This document shows, in pieces, positions 22,301-29,978 of a stretch of 64,000 bases of DNA (position 1 is its first letter; each line of letters starts with the position of its first letter). The position numbers were made by a program, and so were the translations under genes. This DNA comes from Pseudomonadota bacterium. Its GTDB lineage: Bacteria; Desulfobacterota; Binatia; Binatales; Binataceae. The stretch lies in the NCBI GenBank assembly GCA_021324885.1, contig JAJPIF010000006.1, positions 152,554 to 216,553 of the forward strand, given 5' to 3'. The notes below the pieces were generated by a model that made no database searches, was not told where the DNA came from, and worked only from the letters and a program-made list of their open reading frames with translations.

Positions 22301-22834
22301 ATGGAGAGAGTTGAATTGAGCCGCGATTGCGACGCGATCCAGGTGCCATCCGGAGATGTCGTGCGGCTCAGACAGGGTACCGAAGCGATCATCACTCAAT
22401 CGTTAGGCGGAACGTTCACGGTCCAGGTACCATCTTACGGCGGATTGTTCCAAATTGCCGGCAAAGATGCCGACGCCTTGGGGAAGGAACCTGGCGGCAC
22501 GGTGGTGCAATCGGGCAGCGGCGACCTGGAGTCCATGGTCTGGGAGCAACTGAAAACCTGCTACGACCCCGAGATTCCGGTAAATATCGTCGATCTCGGG
22601 CTGGTTTACGGGATGACCGTGGCACCCCGTCCCGAGGGCGGCCATGTGGTCGAGGTCAAGATGACCCTTACCGCCCAGGGATGTGGCATGGGAGCATCTA
22701 TCGCCTACGACGCCAAGCAGAAGATCAGCGCCTTACCGGGGGTGGCCGAAGCCAATGTTGATCTGGTGTGGGATCCCCCCTGGAATCCGCAAATGATCTC
22801 GCCGCAAGGACGTGAACGTCTGGGGTTGGACTGA
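22301..22834 (+). CDS. sufT: SufT-like Fe-S assembly protein (DUF59/MIP18 family)
   Basis: 'ESMVWEQLKTCYDPEIPVNIVDLGLVYGMTV', 'VKMTLTAQGCGMG', 'VDLVWDPPWNPQMIS' with SufT-type N-terminal extension. Confidence 0.85.
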   Translation: MERVELSRDCDAIQVPSGDVVRLRQGTEAIITQSLGGTFTVQVPSYGGLFQIAGKDADALGKEPGGTVVQSGSGDLESMVWEQLKTCYDPEIPVNIVDLGLVYGMTVAPRPEGGHVVEVKMTLTAQGCGMGASIAYDAKQKISALPGVAEANVDLVWDPPWNPQMISPQGRERLGLD

Positions 22835-22865
22835 GCGGCCCGCTGTTGCTTTTTCAGGCCCCGGT

Positions 22866-23546
22866 TCACTGGACCCGGACCGGGAGTTGGAAACGATGCC
22901 CGCTGCGTACGATCGCCATATACACCGTGTCGCCGGGCCTGAGGTCGGCTACGCTCTGCATCAGGTCCATGGTGTTGCGCACCCGGTAACCGTCGACCCC
23001 GACGATGAGGTCAGATGATCGCCCGAGGTTGCTGTGAGCAATCATGGCAACCACGACGATGGCGGGCGGGAACAGCACCGCCGAGGCTACTCCCGCCCCG
23101 ATTAAGGCGCCGTTGACCAACACATGGGAAACCTCATGGGTACCCAAGGCTTTGGCCGCCGGACTATGCGGCGCAATGTCCACCACCTCCGCTCCGGACA
23201 TCGATTCCCCTCCGTCCAGGGTGGCGGTTCCGTCGCGGACCATGATGCCGAGCGATGGGACTTCGACCGGCTCCTCGCTGGTATCAAGGTAATCCTTGAT
23301 CCCGGGTAAGTTAGAGGTTGCCCCGGGGGTGTCGTTGACAAGTGTGGCTGGCGGCGTAGCCGCCGACTGCTGAGCGCCCAGACGGCCCGCAAATGAAAAC
23401 ATACCAAGGCAGCACACTGCGATTGCTGCCCACAAAAGCGGCGCACTGAGCGAATGCGGGAATAAACACCGCGGCAATCGGGCGCGAACCAGCCGCTGGC
23501 AGTTGCGATGAACTGAGCTTTCAATTGGCAGCCGGTCACGCATCAC
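22866..23546 (-). CDS. Secreted/membrane protein with PDZ-like C-terminus
   Basis: 'GIMVRDGTATLDGGESMSGAEVVDIAPHSPAAKAL' and 'SDLIVGVDGYRVRNTMDLMQSVADLRPGDTVYMAIVRSG'. Confidence 0.6.
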   Translation of the reverse strand: MMRDRLPIESSVHRNCQRLVRARLPRCLFPHSLSAPLLWAAIAVCCLGMFSFAGRLGAQQSAATPPATLVNDTPGATSNLPGIKDYLDTSEEPVEVPSLGIMVRDGTATLDGGESMSGAEVVDIAPHSPAAKALGTHEVSHVLVNGALIGAGVASAVLFPPAIVVVAMIAHSNLGRSSDLIVGVDGYRVRNTMDLMQSVADLRPGDTVYMAIVRSGHRFQLPVRVQ

Positions 23547-23842
23547 AGCGTCTGCCCATCAGAGATAAGTGAGAGTACAAAAGTTACCTATACTATTGTG
23601 CTATCTCGCTTAGCAAACGCCAATCTGCTCGATCGAAAGGAAGCTCGAATTTTCGCCAAACAAGCCAGGCCGTGCGACACTGGGGACGCCCGTCTTATAT
23701 TCCTCCCCCGGCCGGAAACCAATCAGGGAAGGAAATCAGGATTGATCGCCCAGCCGGGGTGGGTCTGAATCTTAAGTGGCGTTCAGGAGCTGAAGCTTTG
23801 AAACTCTGGCGGGCCGCGGCTCAGACTCCGGCAATGATACCG

Positions 23843-24214
23843 CTATTGCAAATCTGCGAAATTGGAGCGCGGAACGAAGCCCATCGGCGCCATGTATCCC
23901 TGTACCGGCCATCCCTGATAATCATGGCGGAGGTCCCAACGCTGCGCGTGAAGAGCCATGTAGTCGCGGCGCAAATCATTGCGCTGGGCCTGCGCGGCCC
24001 ACCAGTTGCCGGTCGCGATGTCCCGGCGCAACTCGAAACGGTCATGGCGGATGTCCCGGATCTGCCGACGTAAGTTGTGCCGGTCCCAAGCGATATCACG
24101 ATGGCGCAGACTGCATCCATAACCCGGCGCACCCCACTCCTGCGCCTGCGCGCCAAACGGAATCACCACCATCAGCCCCAATACCGCCGCCGCTACAATC
24201 GTGAGTGTTTTCAT
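23843..24214 (-). CDS. Small secreted Arg/Asp/His-rich protein
   Basis: SD 'ggaggc'; signal peptide 'MKTLTIVAAAVLGLMVVIPFGAQAQ'; repeated 'LRRQIRDIRHDRFELRRDI...RNDLRRDY...RWDLRHDY'. Confidence 0.65.
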   Translation of the reverse strand: MKTLTIVAAAVLGLMVVIPFGAQAQEWGAPGYGCSLRHRDIAWDRHNLRRQIRDIRHDRFELRRDIATGNWWAAQAQRNDLRRDYMALHAQRWDLRHDYQGWPVQGYMAPMGFVPRSNFADLQ

Positions 24215-24296
24215 TTCCAAGCCTCCTTCTGCATTCACCATCTCAGACGGAGGCCAACTCACGGGTGTTTACCTGATCCGATAGCTAATGGTGAGC

Positions 24297-24503
24297 CTAA
24301 TGGCTTCCCGGCTTGTCCTGCGCCTGCAGTTTGCCACCTGCGGCGGCCGCAGTTTTGTGGCATTCGCACGAGCATTCATGCCTTAGGACACCGCGGGGGT
24401 TATCGGGACTGCGGGGACGGGCACCCGGCACCTCGAACACACCCTCGCAGGTCGAATGCTCGCCACCTCTGCACATTTCGAACAGCCTGACTTTGGTTTC
24501 CAT
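24297..24503 (-). CDS. Small Cys/His-rich protein
   Basis: 68-aa ORF with 'SD 'aggagga' just upstream; 'MCRGGEHSTC...RHECSCECHK'. Confidence 0.55.
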   Translation of the reverse strand: METKVRLFEMCRGGEHSTCEGVFEVPGARPRSPDNPRGVLRHECSCECHKTAAAAGGKLQAQDKPGSH

Positions 24504-24654
24504 GCGTCCTCCTGATCAAAACGAGGCGCGACCGGAGGTGTCAACGCGGTAAAGCCGCCGCGCTTCAGCTCTTACTGGAAGCTTGTATCACTTAATTTCC
24601 GGGGCGAAAACAGCAGCGGCGCCGGCAAGCGTACCGGCGCAACGGCTGCGGGAT

Positions 24655-25137
24655 TCATTTGAGATAGTCGCGGATAACCTTGCCGCCCCATTCTTCGCCG
24701 CCAACCGGACGGCGGTAACGATATTTCAGATACCAGCGATCGCCATGCTTTTCGAAGTCCCAATGGTTGAATCCGCAGGTAAACGGTTCATAGCTATCGC
24801 CCTTCTTCAGGTACACGACGGAGTAACCCTCGGCCCACGCCGTATTGCCGTTTACCCGGATGAAATAGTTCATCGAGGTGTGCTGGCACCGGCCTTCGAT
24901 CGCTTTGTGACCGCCCTTGGGATTGGCGATAAAATCCATCAACTCCTCTCTGCCCGTCCACTTGGTGGTGGGGGCGAGGTCGATGGTGCCGTCGGGCGTG
25001 TAATTGTTGACGTATTCCTCGGAGCGTCCCAGGTCGGCATTGAAGGAATACCGCGACAGGCATTCACGAATCTTTTCCTGGTCCTCGAGCACCTGCAGGC
25101 GAGCTTCCAGTTCCTTGACCCGCGCTTCCAAATCCAT
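24655..25137 (-). CDS. SnoaL/NTF2-like protein
   Basis: 'EKIRECLSRYSFNADLGRSEEYVNNYTPDGTIDL...', 'WYLKYRYRRPVGGEEW'; SD 'aaggaggc' before ATG 25137. Confidence 0.78.
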   Translation of the reverse strand: MDLEARVKELEARLQVLEDQEKIRECLSRYSFNADLGRSEEYVNNYTPDGTIDLAPTTKWTGREELMDFIANPKGGHKAIEGRCQHTSMNYFIRVNGNTAWAEGYSVVYLKKGDSYEPFTCGFNHWDFEKHGDRWYLKYRYRRPVGGEEWGGKVIRDYLK

Positions 25138-25456
25138 AGCAGTGCCTCCTTGTGTTATGCAGCTCAGCTCTAATGAACCACCATCCAGGCTGCAAGCGGT
25201 CCCTCGCTTGCGCCACATTTTGGGTCGGTTTTTGGCGCATAATTGCGTTCAGGGGGCAGGGCGATGACTCCTGGGAAAGAACTGATTCATCGGTACATCG
25301 AGGCCTTCGATCGCCGTGGTACGGTGGGTGAGGGCATGCTTCACAGCGATGGCGCCATCGTGGGCGCCGACCGCCGGCCTCAGCGGCGATTTCTCAATGC
25401 CCGGGAGCGGCGGTGCGGCGAGAGCGTTTCGTCGGCCCCGATTCTTTTTGCCAGCC

Positions 25457-26137
25457 CTAGCCGCTGTCTCCCAGAAGCGCGCGGTCGGATGGCCGCAAAC
25501 TTCCGGGTCCGGCAATTGTGGGAACCCGCCGTACCCGCTCAGCCAGCATTTGCGCCAAATCTCCGACCAGCCTGCTGAGCGCCGCCGCGCGCACATCCGC
25601 GGAAGCATCGGGCGGAATGCCTTGTACGCGGACAAACTGCCCCCGCGCCTCCAGGCTTCCGGTGCGCGCATTCAGCACGCTCCAGTTGGCCCGGATCTCG
25701 GCCGAGTTGGTCGCATTGTTGAAAGCGAAGTCGATCAGATCAACCGTGATCTGGCGATCGACAACGGTCGTTCTATACCAAGGATAATCGATAATCTGAT
25801 CCTGATTGAGTTCCTGTGCCAGGTCCTGCTTGAGAACCTGGTTAAAGCCGTCGCGCAGCGGCTCACCCCATTGATCGTGCGCTGACACGTACAGCCGATT
25901 GCCCGCGCCGCGTGAGACTATCCATTGCTGGTCGAGATAATCGGGCAGGCTGACCGGACCCAAACCGATCCTCATGGTTGAATTGGCATTATGGACTACA
26001 GATTGGGCCGGTCCCGCGATCGGCGTGAGGACGTAAAATCGCGTTGGGTCGGGCTGCGGAGCCAGCGGATTGCATCCCGCCAGGATTGGCAGGGCCAGCG
26101 CTGAAGCGGCGAAAATTCGCAACCGTCGCGGCTTCAC
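25457..26137 (-). CDS. ABC-type transport auxiliary lipoprotein (PqiC/LptE-like partner of MCE system)
   Basis: Lipobox 'ALPILAGCNP', 'RFYVLTPIAG', 'VSLPDYLDQQWIVSRGAGNRLYVSAHDQWGEPLRDGFNQVL'; ATGA overlap with upstream mlaD. Confidence 0.83.
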   Translation of the reverse strand: MKPRRLRIFAASALALPILAGCNPLAPQPDPTRFYVLTPIAGPAQSVVHNANSTMRIGLGPVSLPDYLDQQWIVSRGAGNRLYVSAHDQWGEPLRDGFNQVLKQDLAQELNQDQIIDYPWYRTTVVDRQITVDLIDFAFNNATNSAEIRANWSVLNARTGSLEARGQFVRVQGIPPDASADVRAAALSRLVGDLAQMLAERVRRVPTIAGPGSLRPSDRALLGDSG

Positions 26138-27165
26138 TTGCCGTCCTCGGTTGAAATGTAGCGGCCGCGGATCAGCACGCTCGGATTGCGATTGAGCATG
26201 CGGCTGAGATCGGCCAGATTGGCCGCCGCCTCCCGCACCTCGACCAGGGTGCGATTAAGCTCCACGATCGGCGGGGCAGTTGGATTGACGACGCTGCCCA
26301 CGCCTTCGAGCGTAATGTTGGCGGTACTGAGTGTCTGGTTTGCATGATCGAGCGTCTGCGAGATCTTTTGCTCTATCGGTCCAAAATCAGCGTCCACGCG
26401 CGCAATCAGCTTGCGCATATCGCCCAGCGTCAATTGTGCGGTGTTTATTGCCGAGCGCGCCTGCGCCATCGTCAATTGCGCTTCGACCAGCGTCTGGTGA
26501 AGCGCGGCTATGGTCGTGGGCAGGTTCGGATCGGAACTGAGCAGGGCCAGCGAATTCATCGCGCGGGTGGCCGAATCGACCAGTGCGCCGATATCGACCT
26601 TCTGAATGTCCTGAACCGTTTGCATCAATTTTTTCTGAAACAGTTCGAGGTCCGTGGGGCGGGATGGAATTTCGGGAATTTCCGAATCGCGCGGTTGGTA
26701 AAGCGTGTAAGGCGTTCCCGGATAGAAGTCCAGGTCAACGTAAAGCAGCCCGGTCAGCAGACTTTCCATCGACAGTTGCGCCCTCAGTCCCTCCTTGATG
26801 GCCTCGCGAAGATTGGCGCGATTGCCAAAATCAACCGAGCCGCCCTTGCGCAGCAACTGGCGCTGCTCCAGTTCGATTATCACCGGCAGCGCAATGTTGT
26901 TGGGGTTGATCTTCCAGGCCGGGGTGCGGTACTCGTCCGGCCGCTTAAGCGACAACCTGACGGCTACTACCCGGCCCAGTTCCACCCCTTTGAATTTCAC
27001 CGGCGCGCCGACCTTAAGTCCGTTCACGCTGCCAGTGAAATAACAAACGTACCGAGTCGAATGAGAGAAAAGGCGGCCGGAAGCCACATAGGCGATCGCG
27101 ACCAGCGTTATGATCAGGCCGCCGAAGACAAAGACGCCGATCGCGGCCGGGCTGAATCTACGCAT
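26134..27165 (-). CDS. MlaD/MCE-domain protein
   Basis: 'AIGVFVFGGLIITLVAIAYVASGRLFSHSTRYVCYFTGSVNGLKVGAPVKFKGVELGRVVAV'. Confidence 0.88.
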   Translation of the reverse strand: MRRFSPAAIGVFVFGGLIITLVAIAYVASGRLFSHSTRYVCYFTGSVNGLKVGAPVKFKGVELGRVVAVRLSLKRPDEYRTPAWKINPNNIALPVIIELEQRQLLRKGGSVDFGNRANLREAIKEGLRAQLSMESLLTGLLYVDLDFYPGTPYTLYQPRDSEIPEIPSRPTDLELFQKKLMQTVQDIQKVDIGALVDSATRAMNSLALLSSDPNLPTTIAALHQTLVEAQLTMAQARSAINTAQLTLGDMRKLIARVDADFGPIEQKISQTLDHANQTLSTANITLEGVGSVVNPTAPPIVELNRTLVEVREAAANLADLSRMLNRNPSVLIRGRYISTEDGK

Positions 27166-27955
27166 GGCGTTGGGTCCGCTCCTGTCCCCGGTTGAGAAAT
27201 TCGATGACCTTGGGATCCTTCGATGTCGCCGCGAGCACCTTGGGGTCGCCCTGCGCAATCATGGTGCGAGTCTCGGCGTCGAGCATGATGCCGTTGTTGG
27301 CGATTGCGAAGATGCTGGGCAGTTCGTGGGTGACGATCATGACAGTGGCCTGAAGGCTATGGCGCAATTCCAGGATCAGACGATCCAGCCGATACGAGCT
27401 GATCGGATCCAGACCTGCGGAGGGCTCGTCAAAAAACAGGATTTCCGGATCCAGCGCCATCGCACGGGCCAGCGCCGCCCGCTTCTGCATCCCGCCGCTG
27501 ATCTGGCTGGGGTAGTAATCCTCGAATCCGCGCAGTCCGACCAGCGCCAGTTTCAGGCTGACCTGGCGACGAATCTCCGCGGCCGAATAGCCGCTGAATT
27601 CGGTCAGCGGCAGGGCTACGTTCTCGGCCAGCGTCATCGAACTCCACAGCGCCCCGCCCTGATAGGAGATGCCGCAGGAACGCCGCAGGAAGGCTCCCCG
27701 CTGCTCCTCGGTGGCGGCAGTGAAATTGAAGTCGCCGTAATAGATGTCGCCTTTGGCGGGCTCCTTAAGCCCGACCATGGTGCGCAGCAGCGTGCTCTTG
27801 CCGCATCCACTGCCGCCCATGATCACGAAAATGTCCCCCCGGTGCACATCGAAGCTGACATCGTGCATCAAGACGTAGCTGCCAAATGCTATGGTCAGAT
27901 TTCTGACTCGGATGTGGGAGTCGCGCTCGCGCGGCGCCGGCGTTTGTTCAGCCAC
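27158..27955 (-). CDS. ABC transporter ATPase, MlaF-like
   Basis: 'IMGGSGCGKSTLLRTMVGLKEP', 'ISGGMQKRAALARAMALDPEILFFDEPSAGLDPISS'. Confidence 0.93.
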   Translation of the reverse strand: MAEQTPAPRERDSHIRVRNLTIAFGSYVLMHDVSFDVHRGDIFVIMGGSGCGKSTLLRTMVGLKEPAKGDIYYGDFNFTAATEEQRGAFLRRSCGISYQGGALWSSMTLAENVALPLTEFSGYSAAEIRRQVSLKLALVGLRGFEDYYPSQISGGMQKRAALARAMALDPEILFFDEPSAGLDPISSYRLDRLILELRHSLQATVMIVTHELPSIFAIANNGIMLDAETRTMIAQGDPKVLAATSKDPKVIEFLNRGQERTQRHA

Positions 27956-27958
27956 GAT

Positions 27959-29116
27959 TCAGATTCCAACCAGGTTGAGAATGAAGGCGGAGATACCGCA
28001 GGCCACCACGATCATCACGATCGAGGTAACCACCGCCGAGGTAGTGGCGTAGCCGACTGCCGAGGAACTGTTGCCGCATTCAAACCCGCGCAGGCATCCG
28101 GCGAAGCCCACCAGCACGCCGTAAATCGCGGCCTTGACCACGCCGATGGTGAAGTCCGACATGGTGAACGCGCTCATGGTTTCGTGGAAATAGGCGCGCG
28201 GCGCGACGTGCAGCATGACGCTGCCGATAAAAGCACCGCCGGCAATTCCCAGCAAATCAGAATAGATGCACAGAATCGGCATCATCAGGCACAGCGCGAG
28301 GACCCGCGGCAAACAGAGAAACTCCACCGGCGAGATTCCCATCGTGCTCAGCGCGTCGATTTCCTGCGCCACCTTCATCGAACCCAGTTGCGCCGCGAAC
28401 GACGCCCCGGTGCGTCCGGCCATGATAATCGCCGTCATCATTGCGCCCATCTCGCGCAGCATCCCGATCGCAACCAGGTCGGCGACGTAGATCGAGGCGC
28501 CGAAGCGCTCCAGTTCAACCGCGCCCATGAACGCGAGGATCACGCCGACCAAAAAACTGATCAGGCTGACGATCGGCAGCGCGTCGGCGCCGCACGCCTG
28601 CATCTGCTCGAAGACATCCGCGATTCGGGTGCGAGCGCGCCCGCTCACAAAGCGGCCAAAGGCGATACTGAGCAGGCCCAGGAAATCGAAAAGCATGGCG
28701 GCCGCATCGACCGCGGCAATGGTTTTCTTTCCCAGGCCCGCAAAAAAGCCGTCGCGCGCGTGGCTCACCCGCGCATCGGTTTTTTCCGGCACCGCATCGG
28801 CCAGCGCGATCAGCCTGGCGACCCCGTCAGGAAGCAGATTGCGCTCTACCGCTACCTGGAATTCGGTGCAATGGGTCTGGAGGTCAAAAATGTAGCCGAC
28901 AAACGAGCTATTCCATGCTCCAACCCCACGCGCATCGAGTACGACCTTGCTGGGACGCGGAGGTCGGCTGATCTCTTCAAGCAGCGATCCAAGTTGAGGC
29001 AGCGGAAATTTGCCGGTCCAGTCGCCGCTCAGGCTAATTGCATAGGCCCCCCCGGTGGTCCGTTGACCTGCAGCGCGAGGCTCTTGCGGCACGGCTTGCG
29101 CTTCACCGTTAGCCAT
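27959..29116 (-). CDS. MlaE-type permease with N-terminal STAS-like domain
   Basis: 'GRTGASFAAQLGSMKVAQEIDALSTMGISPVEFLCLPRVLAL'; soluble N-terminus 'ISLSGDWTGKFPLPQLGSLLEEI...VVLDARGVGAWNSSFVGYIFDL'. Confidence 0.9.
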   Translation of the reverse strand: MANGEAQAVPQEPRAAGQRTTGGAYAISLSGDWTGKFPLPQLGSLLEEISRPPRPSKVVLDARGVGAWNSSFVGYIFDLQTHCTEFQVAVERNLLPDGVARLIALADAVPEKTDARVSHARDGFFAGLGKKTIAAVDAAAMLFDFLGLLSIAFGRFVSGRARTRIADVFEQMQACGADALPIVSLISFLVGVILAFMGAVELERFGASIYVADLVAIGMLREMGAMMTAIIMAGRTGASFAAQLGSMKVAQEIDALSTMGISPVEFLCLPRVLALCLMMPILCIYSDLLGIAGGAFIGSVMLHVAPRAYFHETMSAFTMSDFTIGVVKAAIYGVLVGFAGCLRGFECGNSSSAVGYATTSAVVTSIVMIVVACGISAFILNLVGI

Positions 29117-29419
29117 CAAACAAACACTCAAATCCTCCGGCCGCTGATAGCATCGCCAAAGTCGCAAAAAACTCGCGGCCTGCTAAGCCCATTGAGCAGA
29201 AAACTTCCACCGTTATGTTGCTTTGGTCCCAGTCTCGCGCAAATCCCACGCTTTCAGCCACGCCAGACTAACACTTGCCACAAATGATGCCAAGGAGAGT
29301 AAGCGCAAGTAATGGCGGGATGGGGTGGGCGGTTAATTGGCCAACTGTCGTGAAAATCGAGAACCTCGCCGAAGGCGGCGAGACGAAGCCCAACTCGGGC
29401 CGACATACCGCCAGCCATG

Positions 29420-29893
29420 CTAGTGTTTCAAAATCTGATAGATCGATTCGAGATCCCGGCGGATCTCCATCAGGGCCTGGCGGTCGGCGGCCACAACCTG
29501 ATGGTTTGCATTATCAATTGCCGATGCCCTGTCCGCCTTCATGGACGTAGCCGACGCTGGTTTCGGTCCGCTGTTGCCGGTAGTCAGTTCCCTTATCCGT
29601 TTGCGGGCGCCCTCGATCGTGAAACCCTCTTCGTACAACAGATGCTTAATCAGGCGCAGCGTCTCGAGGTCCTGGGGTTTGTAGAGCCGATGCTTACTGG
29701 CGGTATGGTAAGGACGAAGATCGGGGAACTGGGTTTCCCAAAAGCGCAGTACGTAAGCCTCCACTCCCAACAGCCGCGCGGCTTCACCGATTTTCAGCGT
29801 TTTCGCCGACGCCGTTGCGGAGTTGCCGGCATCGGCCGATTTGTTCCCTTTCTTTCGGCGTGATTGTAACCGCCATGCCGATTTGCGTACCAT
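29420..29893 (-). CDS. MerR-family transcriptional regulator
   Basis: 'LKIGEAARLLGVEAYVLRFWETQFPDLRPYHTASKHRLYKPQDLETLRLIKHLLYEEGFTIEGARKRI'. Confidence 0.9.
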   Translation of the reverse strand: MVRKSAWRLQSRRKKGNKSADAGNSATASAKTLKIGEAARLLGVEAYVLRFWETQFPDLRPYHTASKHRLYKPQDLETLRLIKHLLYEEGFTIEGARKRIRELTTGNSGPKPASATSMKADRASAIDNANHQVVAADRQALMEIRRDLESIYQILKH

Positions 29894-29978
29894 TCACACA
29901 ACCCCGTCATGAGGGTACACGCTCGCGACGGCCAGTTACAAGGTTTGTCTTCGCTGTCTGTTCACCACCGCTTCCCGC

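Noticed and set aside
25243-25578. Plus-strand ORF starting MTPGKELIHRYIEAFDRRG, resembling a SnoaL start
   Set aside because: Resemblance limited to the first residues; the rest overlaps the well-supported lipoprotein gene antisense
27110-29287. 725-aa plus-strand ORF antisense to the Mla operon
   Set aside because: Low-complexity His/Gln/Arg-rich translation typical of antisense frames in high-GC DNA; opposite strand has recognisable Mla proteins
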